The notes: generated from the letters alone by a model not told the origin. A stretch of DNA of 64,000 nucleotides from Candidatus Saccharimonadota bacterium (GCA_017545485.1 JAFWMY010000014.1:1-64000); one strand, 5' to 3'; shown: positions 25,998-35,898, numbered from the stretch's first letter. Made by a program: numbers and translations.

Positions 25998-28900
25998 ATG
26001 GCGTGGATGGATAATTTTATTAGCGCTTCGGACTTTGATTCAATTCGTTTATCGGTTGCAAGCCGAGACGATATCTTGAATTGGAGCTATGGTGAAGTAA
26101 CCAAGCCAGAGACAATTAATTATCGTACTCAAAAACCAGAGCGTGATGGTTTATTCTGTGAGAGAATCTTTGGGCCAACTAAAGACATTAACCCGCATGA
26201 CGCAAAACTTAAAGGCGTGCGTTCACGTGAGGCTGCAGTTGATAAGGAAGGCAATTTAGTTACAAAATCTATCACTAGACGTGAAAGAATGGGTCACATT
26301 GCATTAGCTGCACCCGTTGCACATATTTGGTTCATGAGAGGTATTCCTTCCGCATTGTCTCTACTTCTTGATATTACCGTTAAAAATATTGAGAAAGTTG
26401 TTTACTTTGCAACATATTTGATTACTGATGCAAAAACGAGCGAAATTGAAAAAATGCTTGAAAAATTAGAAGAGCAGACTAATGCCGGTCGTGATGCAAT
26501 TAAAATCAGATATGAAAAGGAAGCTAAAGCTGAAGGAGCTGATATTAAAGCTCTAGCGGAGGCACAGACTAAAGAACTTGAAGATTTGCAAACTGAGTAC
26601 TTAGCAAATAAAGCTACGCTTGAATCTTTCAAAAAGGGTGGCGTTATAACTGAAGTACAATATCGTAATTTACCTGAAGAATATGAGGACTTAATTACGG
26701 TTGAAATGGGTGCTACAGCTATAAAAACTCTTTTAGACGAAATAGACTTGGATAAGCTTATTGAAAGATTACGAGCTGAAGAAGCTGATGCTAAAGGTCA
26801 AAAAGAAAAGAAATTACAAAAGAGACTTAAGACTTTGGAAGGCATGCAAGCAGCTGGAATTCGTCCAGAAGATTTGATTTTGACAGTTGTGCCTGTGATC
26901 CCACCAGATTTACGTCCTATGATTGCGCTTCCTGGCGGTAGATTCGCTACTTCAGATCTTAATGATTTATATCGTCGTGTGATTAATCGTAATAATCGTC
27001 TGAAGAAGTTATTAGACTTAAATGCACCAGAAGTGATTTGTCGCAATGAAATGAGAATGCTTCAGGAAGCAGTAGATGCCTTAATTGATAATTCTGCTGC
27101 ACATGGATCTCGTGGCGCAAATTCTACAAATGGTCGCCGTAAATTGAAATCATTGTCTGATTTGTTAAAGGGCAAACAAGGTCGTTTCCGCCAAAATCTT
27201 CTTGGTAAACGTGTTGATTATTCCGGACGCTCAGTAATTGTGGTGGGTCCAGAACTCAAACTAAACGAATGTGGTTTGCCAAAACAGATGGCTTTGGAAC
27301 TCTTTAAGCCATTTGTGATTTCATGGCTAATCGGCAATGAATACGCAAATAACATCAGAGCCGCATCACGTTTGATTGAAGCTAAAGAAACGGTCGTATG
27401 GGATGCTCTTGATGAGGTAATTAAAGGTAAATATGTACTTCTTAACCGTGCTCCTTCTTTGCACCGTTTGTCTGTACAAGCTTTCCAGCCAAGATTAATT
27501 GATGGTAAGGCTATTAAACTTCATCCTTTGGTGGCATCCGGCTTTAACGCTGACTATGATGGTGACCAAATGGCTGTACATCTACCGTTGTCTGATGCAG
27601 CACAAGCTGAAGCGAGAGAGTTAATGTCGGCGTCTAAGAATTTGCTTAAGCCTGCTGACGGCTCTCCAGTTCTAGCTATTTATCAGGATGTTGTGCTTGG
27701 TGCATATTATTTGACTTATGACAAACCTGGAACTGATACTAATGATCCAAAGGCGTTTTCATCTGTGTATGAAGCCGAAATGGCTTATGATCAGGGAATT
27801 ATTGCGCTTCAAACCCCTATTAGAGTTTTCACCAAGAAGGAAATTCGCGATACAACACTTGGACGCGTGATATTTAATGAAATATTGCCAGCTGATTATC
27901 CATATGACAACTCGGTGCAAACTAAGAAACATTTATCCAAGGTAATGGCAGAAATCTTTGATTTGTACGGGTCAGAGGTGATGGTAAAAACAGCTGACGA
28001 TTTAAAAGATTTAGCATTTGAATATGAAACTATTGCCTCAATTTCTACTGCTAAGGATGATTATCCTACTTATAGTGAGATTGATGACTTTATCGCTGAA
28101 GGTGATGCTAAAACTGCTCTTATTCAGCAAGATTATAATGATGGACTTACTACTGATGAAGAGCGTTACAAATTAACTATTGCCAACTGGCGCGATATTG
28201 ATAAAAGAATTTCCGAATTCTTATCAACGAAACTTGCTGAGATGGACACCGATATCGCTGTAATGGTGAACTCCGGTGCTCGTGGTAATATTTCAAATAT
28301 TAAGCTTGCTTCTGCTGAGATCGGTATCATGGTGGATATTAACAACAATGAGATTGAGCTTCCTGTAAAATCTTCTTATAAGAAGGGCTTGAACACATTG
28401 GAATCCTTCATTGCTACTCGTGGTGCACGTCAAGGTCAGGTGTCTACGGCGCTCCGTACCGCAGATTCTGGTTACTTAACACGTCGTCTTGTTGACGTTT
28501 CGCAAGATGTCTTTACTACTGATGAAGTAGCCGAAGATCCTGGTTTTACTGTCTATCGTAGCGAAACAGAGATATCAGGTATTGACTTTAGCGCAAGAAT
28601 TGCTGGTCGTTATACTGCTGAGCCTGTACCTGGCTACCTAGAGGCCGATGAATTGATTACTTTGGAAATGGCAAAGCAAATTGAAGCCGATGAGAAGGTT
28701 GATTCTGTAAAAATCCAATCTGTACTTTCTACTACGGCTGTTAATGGCATTCCGCGAAAAGCTTATGGTGTAGATATGGCTACCAGGGAACTTGTAGCGG
28801 CGAATGAGCCAGTTGGCGTAATTGCGGCGCAATCTCTTGGTGAACCTGGTACTCAGCTTACACTTGATACTAAGCACGGTTCTGGTGTGGCTGGCTCTGG

Positions 28901-29831
28901 TGCAATTGCAAGAGGTCTTCCTCGTGTTGAAGAGCTTCTAGAAGCACGTACTCCGAAAGGTCAGGCTTATGTTTCGCCAATTGATGGTGTAGTTGATGTT
29001 CGTGAAGAAAATAGTCACTACGTTATCACGATTGTTCCACAATCTGGTGGCGTAGAGAGGTTTGAATTAAACGGTAGGAAACCAGCCGTTAAGGATGGCG
29101 AGAATGTTAAAGCTGGTACTACTCTAATCAAGAAGAGCGGTGAAAATCCTGCTGTTAAGGCGCCAACTGCTGGAATTGTTGAGTTAGTTAAAGACGCAGT
29201 GATTTTAGTTTCTGCTGCTGGTACTCCTGTAACTATTGAGGTGTCTGGTGAAGCTGAACTAGTCGTTAAATCTAACGATACGGTTAAAGCAGGTGATAAG
29301 ATTACAACGGGTTCTCTAAACTTACAAGACCTTTTGAAATATAAAGGAATTGAGGCTACTGAGCGCTACATTATGAACGACGTTCTTAATGTTTACGCTG
29401 CTCAAGGTCATGAGATTTCACCAAAGCATTTGGAAATTTTAGTTCGCCAAATGTTCTCTAGAGTTCAAATTATAGACCCAGGTGATTCTGAGTTTGTGAG
29501 CGGTGACATAGTTTCACGAACTGCTGTAAGTATTGTGAATGGTCAGTTGCAAGAAAAAGGTAAGAAACTAGCAACTTATAATAATTTGCTCCTTGGTATT
29601 ACTAAAGTATCAATTTACTCTGATTCATTCTTGTCCGCTGCTTCATTCCAAGATACTACTCGTGTGCTTATTAATGCAGCAATTAGCGGTAGAGTAGATA
29701 GACTTCGCGGTCTAAAGGAAAACGTAATAATTGGTCGCAAGATTCCTGTAGGAACTGGCGTTGCTCCTCTTGCGGATTTTGAGACCTCTGATTCTAAAAT
29801 TCCTACGGAAGCGGATCTAGAGAATTTATAA
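25998..29831 (+). CDS. rpoC: RNA polymerase beta' subunit lacking both zinc sites
   Basis: The 1277-residue beta' carries the Mg-binding NADYDGDQM motif. The ATG at 25998 is chosen because GGAGAGGAG lies seven bases upstream; the in-frame ATG at 25953 overlaps rpoB and adds a non-conserved stretch. A coiled-coil insertion lies at about 140-290. The N-terminal zinc ribbon is expected between FGPTKD and RRERMGH (residues 63-90) but contains no cysteine. The second zinc site, expected before [16 protein letters not shown], also has none. Only three cysteines occur in the whole chain, none in a zinc-like pattern. Confidence 0.97.
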   Translation: MAWMDNFISASDFDSIRLSVASRDDILNWSYGEVTKPETINYRTQKPERDGLFCERIFGPTKDINPHDAKLKGVRSREAAVDKEGNLVTKSITRRERMGHIALAAPVAHIWFMRGIPSALSLLLDITVKNIEKVVYFATYLITDAKTSEIEKMLEKLEEQTNAGRDAIKIRYEKEAKAEGADIKALAEAQTKELEDLQTEYLANKATLESFKKGGVITEVQYRNLPEEYEDLITVEMGATAIKTLLDEIDLDKLIERLRAEEADAKGQKEKKLQKRLKTLEGMQAAGIRPEDLILTVVPVIPPDLRPMIALPGGRFATSDLNDLYRRVINRNNRLKKLLDLNAPEVICRNEMRMLQEAVDALIDNSAAHGSRGANSTNGRRKLKSLSDLLKGKQGRFRQNLLGKRVDYSGRSVIVVGPELKLNECGLPKQMALELFKPFVISWLIGNEYANNIRAASRLIEAKETVVWDALDEVIKGKYVLLNRAPSLHRLSVQAFQPRLIDGKAIKLHPLVASGFNADYDGDQMAVHLPLSDAAQAEARELMSASKNLLKPADGSPVLAIYQDVVLGAYYLTYDKPGTDTNDPKAFSSVYEAEMAYDQGIIALQTPIRVFTKKEIRDTTLGRVIFNEILPADYPYDNSVQTKKHLSKVMAEIFDLYGSEVMVKTADDLKDLAFEYETIASISTAKDDYPTYSEIDDFIAEGDAKTALIQQDYNDGLTTDEERYKLTIANWRDIDKRISEFLSTKLAEMDTDIAVMVNSGARGNISNIKLASAEIGIMVDINNNEIELPVKSSYKKGLNTLESFIATRGARQGQVSTALRTADSGYLTRRLVDVSQDVFTTDEVAEDPGFTVYRSETEISGIDFSARIAGRYTAEPVPGYLEADELITLEMAKQIEADEKVDSVKIQSVLSTTAVNGIPRKAYGVDMATRELVAANEPVGVIAAQSLGEPGTQLTLDTKHGSGVAGSGAIARGLPRVEELLEARTPKGQAYVSPIDGVVDVREENSHYVITIVPQSGGVERFELNGRKPAVKDGENVKAGTTLIKKSGENPAVKAPTAGIVELVKDAVILVSAAGTPVTIEVSGEAELVVKSNDTVKAGDKITTGSLNLQDLLKYKGIEATERYIMNDVLNVYAAQGHEISPKHLEILVRQMFSRVQIIDPGDSEFVSGDIVSRTAVSIVNGQLQEKGKKLATYNNLLLGITKVSIYSDSFLSAASFQDTTRVLINAAISGRVDRLRGLKENVIIGRKIPVGTGVAPLADFETSDSKIPTEADLENL

Positions 29832-29860
29832 AATAAAGGGCTTAGGCCCTTTATTTTTTT
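29831..29860 (+). terminator. Terminator after rpoC
   Basis: AAATAAAGGGC pairs with GCCCTTTATTT around TTAG, followed by T-run to 29860. It begins at the rpoC stop codon. Confidence 0.9.
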
Positions 29861-29869
29861 ATCAGTGTG

Positions 29870-29878
29870 TGGTATATT
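29870..29878 (+). promoter_or_regulatory. secY promoter (extended -10)
   Basis: TGG-TATATT, hexamer at 29873-29878, then a leader of about 17 bases with AAGAGG at 29892-29897 before the ATG at 29902. Confidence 0.6.
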
Positions 29879-29901
29879 AAATATGTTATATAAGAGGTAT
29901 T

Positions 29902-31329
29902 ATGCATTTTAAGACTATTTTCAAATCCCTAAAAAACAAAGACATGTTGAAACGAGTATTAATTATACTCGGTATTATTGTTGCCTATCGTTTGTTAGCG
30001 CAAATTCCAGTGCCGATGGGTGATGCCTCTACTTTTAGGGAAGCAGTCTCTAATTTAATGAGTAAGTCTGACTTTTCTTCTTTTCTCAATTTGATTTCTG
30101 GTGGTGGGCTAGCCTCTTTTAGCATTATTCTAGTAGGCTTATCACCGTATATTACTGGTTCTATCGTAGTTCAATTGTTAACTAAAGCTATTCCGTCACT
30201 TGAGGAATTATCAAATGATGGTGAAACTGGACGACGAAAGATTAATCAATGGACCAGAATGCTCACTGTGCCTTTGGCTATTGTACAGTCTATTGCTTAT
30301 ATTTTTATTCTTTACCAGTCTACACTTTCTGCGAATATTGCCAGTGAGTTTACGCCAACTATTGGTGATTGGGCATTGTCTGTAACTGCTATGACAGCTG
30401 GTTCGGTAATCTTGATGTGGCTTGGCGAATTAATCACTGAACAAGGCGTGGGTAATGGTATTTCTACTTTGATTTTCGCTTCCATTATTTCACAATTACC
30501 GACTACGATGGCATCACTTGGTAATGCTCTATTTGATACAAGCCAAGGAAGCTTAAGTTTATTTGGTTGGTTTGAGTTACCTGTTAACCCAACGGTATTT
30601 TGGATAATCCTCGGTTTTAGTATAGCGATGATTGTGGTAATTTACTTCTTGGTTAAACTTAATGAAGCCCAAAGAATTATTACTATTAATTATGCGAAAC
30701 GTGTGCATGGTAATTCTTCTTATGGTGGAATTAAATCTATTTTACCTATAAAGCTAATTGCTGCAGGTGTAATTCCGGTAATTTTTGCGACTGCATTTTT
30801 GTCTTTGCCTGCGCTCATTGGCCAGGTTATTACTACTATTGATTCTGGAAATGAATTCGGGGCAACTTTGGTTTCGGTATTTTCGGCCCCTTCGGCTAAT
30901 AATTATGCCACAATGTATCCGAATGGTATTACTGGCCAATGGTTTGTTTATCCGGCACTTTACTTTATTCTAGTGTTCATGTTTACTTATTTCTATACTT
31001 CTATTATTTTCAATACTAAAGAAATTGCAGATAATTTGCAAAAACAAGGTGGGTTTATTGAAGGCGTTCGCCCTGGTATAGCTACTTCGCGATATCTATC
31101 CAAGGTCGTTAACCACTTGGATTTGTTTGGTGCGTTTTCCTTAGGGCTAATTGCAATGTTGCCGTTTATCACTGATTATATCTTTATTGTCTTGACCGGT
31201 GCTCCAATTGGTCTTTCAATTTCTGGTACTGGGCTTCTTATCGTAGTTACGGTGGCGTTAGAGAATCTGAGGTCGGTGGATTCTAGAGCTCTAATGATAA
31301 CTTACGACGATTTTAAAGATGAGTCTTAA
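29902..31329 (+). CDS. secY: Protein translocase channel SecY
   Basis: Ten-helix channel of the Sec translocon. The 475-residue sequence has the conserved plug region (LNLISGGGLASFSIILVGLSPYITGSIV) after TM1, the TM2 signature ending in IVVQLL, and the cytoplasmic loop arginines around GFIEGVRPG that bind SecA or ribosomes. It follows rpoBC and precedes a sortase and infA. The usual spc-operon neighbours (rplO upstream; adk and map downstream) are absent here. Its 3' end overlaps the sortase gene by 11 bases. Confidence 0.97.
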   Translation: MHFKTIFKSLKNKDMLKRVLIILGIIVAYRLLAQIPVPMGDASTFREAVSNLMSKSDFSSFLNLISGGGLASFSIILVGLSPYITGSIVVQLLTKAIPSLEELSNDGETGRRKINQWTRMLTVPLAIVQSIAYIFILYQSTLSANIASEFTPTIGDWALSVTAMTAGSVILMWLGELITEQGVGNGISTLIFASIISQLPTTMASLGNALFDTSQGSLSLFGWFELPVNPTVFWIILGFSIAMIVVIYFLVKLNEAQRIITINYAKRVHGNSSYGGIKSILPIKLIAAGVIPVIFATAFLSLPALIGQVITTIDSGNEFGATLVSVFSAPSANNYATMYPNGITGQWFVYPALYFILVFMFTYFYTSIIFNTKEIADNLQKQGGFIEGVRPGIATSRYLSKVVNHLDLFGAFSLGLIAMLPFITDYIFIVLTGAPIGLSISGTGLLIVVTVALENLRSVDSRALMITYDDFKDES

Positions 31330-32017
31330 TATTAAACTTGGTTGGCGAAGAATAATAAAATGGTCACTTTGGGCAATTATTGGCGTTTTATTGTTGATTT
31401 TCTTGATTAGAGTAATAAGTTATGAAAACTATTATTATAATTCAATGGAAGGGAGCGAAAGGGATATTGCCGGTGATATTGGCGCTATCTCAACCGACGA
31501 AGAACTAATTGAAGAAAAACCTGAAGAATCAGAAGTTCGTGAGTATACTGTGGCCGCTGATCGCCCGCGATATCTGACGATTGAAAGGCTAGGCATACGT
31601 AACGCTAGAGTGCTTGCTATGGGGGTAAATAAGAAAGGTGAGCTGGATACTCCTAGAAATATTTTTGACGTCGGTTGGTATGAAAAGTCTGGAAAACCGG
31701 GTCAAGGCGGTACCCTTGTGATTGATGGTCATAATGGTGGGCCACACGTGCATGGTGTATTTAAAGATTTACCTGTTCTTTCCAATGGAGATACTATTCA
31801 AGTAGAAAGAGGAGACGGTGCAGTTTATAAATATAGTGTGGTTGAAAATAAATCCATTCCTTTGGCTGAGGCTGATTCATATATGTCAATTGCTTTTAAG
31901 AGCCCGGTTAAAGGCGAAGAATCTATTACTTTGATTTCTTGTACAGGCGAGTGGTCACAAAAGAGGGGAACTTATCTTTCGCGACAGTTTACAAGAGCTA
32001 TACTTGTGGAAGTCTAA
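31319..32017 (+). CDS. Sortase (membrane-anchored cysteine transpeptidase)
   Basis: Sortases cut a sorting signal on exported proteins and attach them to the cell wall or to pilin subunits. The 232-residue protein has an N-terminal TM helix (about 11-33), an acidic linker and a sortase beta-barrel. The catalytic triad can be read as His138 (VIDGHNGG), Cys208 (TLISCTG, the TLxTC motif) and Arg226 (FTRAIL). The class cannot be assigned firmly. It overlaps secY by 11 bases, so it is co-transcribed with it, in the place where adk and map normally lie. Confidence 0.9.
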   Translation: MSLNIKLGWRRIIKWSLWAIIGVLLLIFLIRVISYENYYYNSMEGSERDIAGDIGAISTDEELIEEKPEESEVREYTVAADRPRYLTIERLGIRNARVLAMGVNKKGELDTPRNIFDVGWYEKSGKPGQGGTLVIDGHNGGPHVHGVFKDLPVLSNGDTIQVERGDGAVYKYSVVENKSIPLAEADSYMSIAFKSPVKGEESITLISCTGEWSQKRGTYLSRQFTRAILVEV

Positions 32018-32091
32018 AGTGAATTTAATTTTGGAACCACTCTGTGACGTTTGCTCAAGTCTTAGGCTTTTAATTTGAATTTATTTTAGAC

Positions 32092-32120
32092 TTTACAATT
32101 GTTTGTTTTTGTGATAGACT
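32092..32120 (+). promoter_or_regulatory. infA promoter
   Basis: TTTACA at 32092-32097, 17-base spacer, TGA-TAGACT with the hexamer at 32115-32120. The ATG is 13 bases further on, so the leader is about seven bases. Confidence 0.65.
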
Positions 32121-32133
32121 AGTAGGGTAATTT

Positions 32134-32358
32134 ATGGCTAGTCAAAAGGAAGTGATTAAGCTCACGGGTACTGTTGTTGAAGCATTACCTAATACCCAGT
32201 TTCGGGTTGAACTCGAGAATGGTCATATTATTGTTGCCCATATGAGTGGGAAGATGCGAAAAAACTATATTCGTCTCGTCCCGGGCGACAGAGTCGAGGT
32301 TGAGTTAACCCCTTACGATCTTACAAAGGGCAGAATCAGCTTTCGTCTCAAAGATTAA
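32134..32358 (+). CDS. infA: Translation initiation factor IF-1
   Basis: The 74-residue S1/OB-fold protein binds the ribosomal A site during initiation. The sequence is typical, with [19 protein letters not shown] and [19 protein letters not shown]. Its own promoter lies just upstream. It leads the block rpmJ-rpsM-rpsK-rpsD-rpoA-rplQ, separated from rpmJ by a structured 127-base spacer. Confidence 0.96.
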   Translation: MASQKEVIKLTGTVVEALPNTQFRVELENGHIIVAHMSGKMRKNYIRLVPGDRVEVELTPYDLTKGRISFRLKD

Positions 32359-32366
32359 TATTAATT

Positions 32367-32447
32367 GTTGTAATTTTTACAACACTTAATGGAGGTTAGT
32401 TAAATACTAGTTGCAAAAGTATTTAGCATTATACTTTACTAAGTGTT
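32367..32447 (+). promoter_or_regulatory. Structured leader between infA and rpmJ
   Basis: Three nested or adjacent inverted repeats: GTTGTAA/TTACAAC (32367-32373 with 32377-32383), AACACTTA/TAAGTGTT (32381-32388 with 32440-32447), and AAATACT/AGTATTT inside it (32402-32408 with 32418-32424). The first two cannot form at the same time because they share 32381-32383. That suggests a switchable leader, perhaps for feedback by a ribosomal protein; this is inference. Confidence 0.45.
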
Positions 32448-32485
32448 TATTATTACAACACTAACAAGGAAAGGATTTTAACACA

Positions 32486-32602
32486 ATGAAAGTACGTGCA
32501 AGTGTTAAAAAAATCTCCCCTGATGACATCATTGTGCGCCGGAAGGGTGTGCTTCGTGTTATCAATAAGAAAAAACCTAAGAATAAGCAAAGGCAGGGTT
32601 AA
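32486..32602 (+). CDS. rpmJ: Ribosomal protein bL36, zinc-free form
   Basis: The 38-residue protein begins [11 protein letters not shown] and ends KNKQRQG, clearly bL36. The four zinc ligands of the standard form (Cys11, Cys14, Cys27 and the His near residue 33) are Ser, Asp, Asn and Asn here, so it is the C-minus type. An AAGGAAAGGA stretch lies about ten bases upstream. It is followed by rpsM after three bases. Confidence 0.95.
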   Translation: MKVRASVKKISPDDIIVRRKGVLRVINKKKPKNKQRQG

Positions 32603-32605
32603 TAA

Positions 32606-32992
32606 ATGGCTAGAATAGCTAGTGTAGTAATCCCTTCTGATAAGCAAGTGTGGATTGCACTTACTTATGTCTATGGGATTGGTCGTACGACCAGCAAAAA
32701 AATCCTTGCGGAGGCTAAAATCGAGCCTACCACTCGGGTGAAAGATCTCACCGAGGCTGAAGAACAAAAAATCAACGACATTATTTCCGCGAAATATCAT
32801 GTTGAAGGTGATTTGAAACGCCTCGTGAGCAACAATATCAAACGTTTAAAGGACATCAATTCATATAAGGGTGTTCGCCACAAGGCTAAATTACCAGTCA
32901 ACGGCCAGCGTACCCGTACGAATGCACGTACTCGTAAGGGTAAGGCGATCGCGGTCGGTGGTACACAACCAAAGGCAGCAAGTAAGACTTAA
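32606..32992 (+). CDS. rpsM: Ribosomal protein uS13
   Basis: A 128-residue small-subunit head protein contacting tRNA and 16S rRNA. Typical N-terminus ([19 protein letters not shown]), the [14 protein letters not shown] segment and a C-terminal [14 protein letters not shown] basic tail. It begins three bases after rpmJ and is part of the alpha-operon-like cluster. Confidence 0.97.
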   Translation: MARIASVVIPSDKQVWIALTYVYGIGRTTSKKILAEAKIEPTTRVKDLTEAEEQKINDIISAKYHVEGDLKRLVSNNIKRLKDINSYKGVRHKAKLPVNGQRTRTNARTRKGKAIAVGGTQPKAASKT

Positions 32993-33001
32993 GGAGTAAA
33001 T

Positions 33002-33436
33002 ATGGCAGAAGATGTTAAAAGTGCAGCCACTGACAATGTAGAAGTTAAGGCTCCTAAGTCTAAGGCTAGCAAAAAAGGAAAAAGGATTGTAAATGCAGGG
33101 GCGGTACATATTCAATCATCATTTAATAATACTATTATCAGTGTAACCGACAAAAATGGTGGTGTTTTGTCTGCTTCGTCCGCTGGTGCAAATGGTTTTC
33201 GTGGTTCCAAGAAAGGAACAGCTTTTGCAGCTGGTGTAGCAGCCGAGAAGGCGCTTGAAACTGCTAAGAAAAATCATGCACTCAATTCAGTAGATGTATA
33301 TGTTTCTGGTATTGGGCTTGGACGAGATGCAGCTATTAGAGCAATCTCTACGGTTGGAATTAAAATTGATAGTATTACTGATGTAACCCCGATTGCACAT
33401 GGTGGTGTGCGACCGAAGGGAGAAAGGAAACCGTAA
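33002..33436 (+). CDS. rpsK: Ribosomal protein uS11
   Basis: A 144-residue protein of the small-subunit platform. An N-terminal Lys/Ala-rich extension of about 25 residues precedes the conserved core (AGAVHIQSSFNNTIISVTD, SSAGANGFRGSKKGT, DVTPIAHGGVRP). AAGGAG at 32991-32996 sits five bases before the ATG. The stop overlaps the rpsD start by one base. Confidence 0.97.
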   Translation: MAEDVKSAATDNVEVKAPKSKASKKGKRIVNAGAVHIQSSFNNTIISVTDKNGGVLSASSAGANGFRGSKKGTAFAAGVAAEKALETAKKNHALNSVDVYVSGIGLGRDAAIRAISTVGIKIDSITDVTPIAHGGVRPKGERKP

Positions 33437-34053
33437 TGGCAAGAGATTATTCTCCAATTGTAAAACAAAGTCGTCGCGAAGGTTTTGCTCTTGCGCCAAA
33501 AGCCCATAAGATAATGGCTAAAAAATCTGGTATTCCAGGTGAGCATGGTGACATGCGCGTAAGAGGTGGAAGTTTGTATCTTACTCAGCTTCGCGAAAAA
33601 CAGAAAGTTCGTAGAATGTACGGGCTTTTAGAGAAGCAATTCGCTAAAGTTATGAATGAGGCAACTAAGGCTGAAGGTTTAACTGGCGAAAAACTTCTTG
33701 AATTTTTGGAAAGAAGGGCTGATAATGCAGTGTTTAGAGCTGGTTTTGCTTTAACACGTCGTCAAGCTCGCCAATTGGTTTCACACGGACATTTTCTTTT
33801 GAACGGCCGTCGGATTGATATTCCATCAATCAGACTAAACCCGGGTGATGTTCTTGAGGTTCGTCCAAAATCTGGTAAAACAGAATATTTCAAGAATCTT
33901 GCGAATGTTATTGGGGCGGCAAATGTAACGCCACTCTCATGGATGAAGGTCGACGCAAAGAAAATGAAAATTGAAATAACTGGCTTGCCGAAGCGCGAAG
34001 AAGCAGAAGCAGGTATTAACGAACAATTAATAGTTGAGTATTACTCACGCTAA
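33436..34053 (+). CDS. rpsD: Ribosomal protein uS4
   Basis: A 205-residue primary 16S rRNA-binding protein and a known translational repressor of its operon in other bacteria. The S4 domain (about 95-155, with RADNAVFRAGFALTRRQARQLVSHGH) is intact. The N-terminal region has no zinc-binding cysteines. TAATG overlap with rpsK couples translation. Confidence 0.97.
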   Translation: MARDYSPIVKQSRREGFALAPKAHKIMAKKSGIPGEHGDMRVRGGSLYLTQLREKQKVRRMYGLLEKQFAKVMNEATKAEGLTGEKLLEFLERRADNAVFRAGFALTRRQARQLVSHGHFLLNGRRIDIPSIRLNPGDVLEVRPKSGKTEYFKNLANVIGAANVTPLSWMKVDAKKMKIEITGLPKREEAEAGINEQLIVEYYSR

Positions 34054-34066
34054 GGAGAAAAAGAAC

Positions 34067-35017
34067 ATGACAACAAAGAATATTCATCAAGCTGCACTCG
34101 CTGAAGTAAAAAATATCAGCGATACGCAAGCAGAGTTTGTGATTCGTCCACTTTACTATGGCTACGGTAATACTTTAGGCAACTCGCTTAGAAGGGTATT
34201 ACTTTCTAGCATTAAGGGTGCCGCTATCACTGCTTTTTCTATAGAAGGTACTACACATGAATATGCTGCAATTCCTGGGGTTCGTGAGGACGTAGTTGAT
34301 ATCATGCTAAATTTAAAGAACATCCGTTTCAAGTCTCACACTGATGCTCCTGTTGAATTGTCTCTTGAGATAAAGGGCGATAAGCAGTCTGAAAAAGATG
34401 GAGACAAAAGGGTAGTAGCAGGTGATATCAAACTTCCATCAGAAATTGAAATCGCTAATCCAAATCAGGTAATTTGCCATATTGATGATCCAAAATATGT
34501 GCTTAAAATGCATTTTATCGTGGAATCTGGCCGTGGCTACCTTACTATTGAAAACTCTAGTGCAGAACGTGTACATTCAGATATGATTGCAGTTGATGCT
34601 GTTTTCACACCTGTGCTCAGAGTTCGTTACAAAGTAGAAAATACACGTGTTGGTCAAGATACCAACCTTCAGCAGTTGACTCTTACGGTAGAAACTGATG
34701 GCACCATTACGCCAAAAGATGCTTTTGAAGAAGCAGCTGCTATTTTAGTAAATCAGTATCAAGCTTTAGCTGGTAATACATCGGTCGAGTCTTCTCCAGC
34801 GCCTGGCCTAAAGAAGGAAGATGACGATGCCGGTCTCAATGTTCCAATTGAAGATTTAGCAATGTCAGCAAGAACCACCAACGCTCTTCTAAATAATGAT
34901 CTTAGAATCGTACGTGACCTTATCACTCTTTCAGATGATGACCTTAGAGAGCTAAAAGGTTTTGGCCAAAAAGCTTTTTATGAAGTAAAAGATAAACTAA
35001 CGGAGTTAAATTTTTAA
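34067..35017 (+). CDS. rpoA: RNA polymerase alpha subunit
   Basis: The 316-residue alpha subunit nucleates polymerase assembly and contacts upstream promoter DNA. The N-terminal dimerisation domain contains RPLYYGYGNTLGNSLRRVLLSS; the C-terminal domain (about 245-316) has the helix-hairpin-helix LSDDDLRELKGFGQKAFYEVKDKL. I use the ATG at 34067, preceded by AAGGAG at 34052-34057, instead of an in-frame ATG at 34034 inside rpsD. The stop abuts the rplQ ATG directly. Confidence 0.97.
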   Translation: MTTKNIHQAALAEVKNISDTQAEFVIRPLYYGYGNTLGNSLRRVLLSSIKGAAITAFSIEGTTHEYAAIPGVREDVVDIMLNLKNIRFKSHTDAPVELSLEIKGDKQSEKDGDKRVVAGDIKLPSEIEIANPNQVICHIDDPKYVLKMHFIVESGRGYLTIENSSAERVHSDMIAVDAVFTPVLRVRYKVENTRVGQDTNLQQLTLTVETDGTITPKDAFEEAAAILVNQYQALAGNTSVESSPAPGLKKEDDDAGLNVPIEDLAMSARTTNALLNNDLRIVRDLITLSDDDLRELKGFGQKAFYEVKDKLTELNF

Positions 35018-35473
35018 ATGCATCGTCACGGATATAAAGGTCGTAAGTTTGGCCGTAAAACCGATCAAAGGTTGGCACTAACACGTGGGCTGATGTGCTC
35101 CTTGATCAAATATCAAACTATAACTACAACTTTGGCTCGCGCCAAGGAAATTCGCCGTGGTACTGAAAAACTAGTCACTATGGCAAAGAAGGGCGGGCTA
35201 GCTAATCGTAGATTAATTATTGCAAGACTTAATGATTTAGAGGCAGCTTCACTTTTGATTGATGTGATTGCTCCACAAATTAAAAGAGATTCTGGCTATC
35301 TTAGGATTGAACATGCTGGTACAAGAAGGGGTGATAATTCTGAGATGGGGACTATTAGTTTCGTAGATGACATTAATTATGATGTTGCTGAGAAGAAAAC
35401 TGATGAAAAGGCGTCTAAATCAGATAAGAAAGCTGTTAAACCAAAGAAGTCTGTAAAAAAGGAGGATAAATAA
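35018..35473 (+). CDS. rplQ: Ribosomal protein bL17
   Basis: A 151-residue large-subunit protein. The first 118 residues are the L17 core (MHRHGYKGRKFGRKTDQRLAL at the start); the last 30 are a Lys-rich tail seen as an extension. It starts at the base after the rpoA stop and overlaps rplM by one base (TAATG). Confidence 0.97.
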   Translation: MHRHGYKGRKFGRKTDQRLALTRGLMCSLIKYQTITTTLARAKEIRRGTEKLVTMAKKGGLANRRLIIARLNDLEAASLLIDVIAPQIKRDSGYLRIEHAGTRRGDNSEMGTISFVDDINYDVAEKKTDEKASKSDKKAVKPKKSVKKEDK

Positions 35474-35898
35474 TGAAAACTTATTCTCAAAAAGGCTCTG
35501 AAATTAAACGCGAATGGTGGTTGATTGATGCTTCGTCACTTCCACTAGGTAAATTGGCAGTGGTAATTGCTGATAAACTAATGGGCAAATCAAAAGTTAC
35601 TTATACTCCTCATATTGACAATGGTGACTATGTGGTAGTAGTAAATGCTAAGAATTTAGTAGTAACTGGCGATAAAATGATTCAGAAGAAATATTACCGC
35701 CATAGTGGTTTTCCTGGCGGCTTAACCGAATTAAAACTTGAAGAGGTTATTGAAAAAGATCCTTCAGTGGCAATTCGTGAAGCTGTTAAAGGAATGCTTC
35801 CAAAGAATAAACTAGCGGCAGATAGGTTAAAGAGGCTCCGCGTATTTGATACGTTGGAACACACTCATACTGCGCAAAACCCAAAGGAGATTAAATAA
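35473..35898 (+). CDS. rplM: Ribosomal protein uL13
   Basis: A 141-residue large-subunit protein with the typical start around KREWWLIDASSLPLGKLA, HIDNGDYVVVVNAKN and the final GMLPKNKLAADRLKRLRVF. The pair rplM-rpsI follows rplQ as in many genomes. One-base overlaps on both sides couple it to its neighbours. Confidence 0.97.
   Translation: MKTYSQKGSEIKREWWLIDASSLPLGKLAVVIADKLMGKSKVTYTPHIDNGDYVVVVNAKNLVVTGDKMIQKKYYRHSGFPGGLTELKLEEVIEKDPSVAIREAVKGMLPKNKLAADRLKRLRVFDTLEHTHTAQNPKEIK

Noticed and set aside
32411-32464. Possible 17-codon leader peptide before rpmJ, with TTG start
   Set aside because: No ribosome-binding site at the right distance and no amino-acid run that would explain attenuation.
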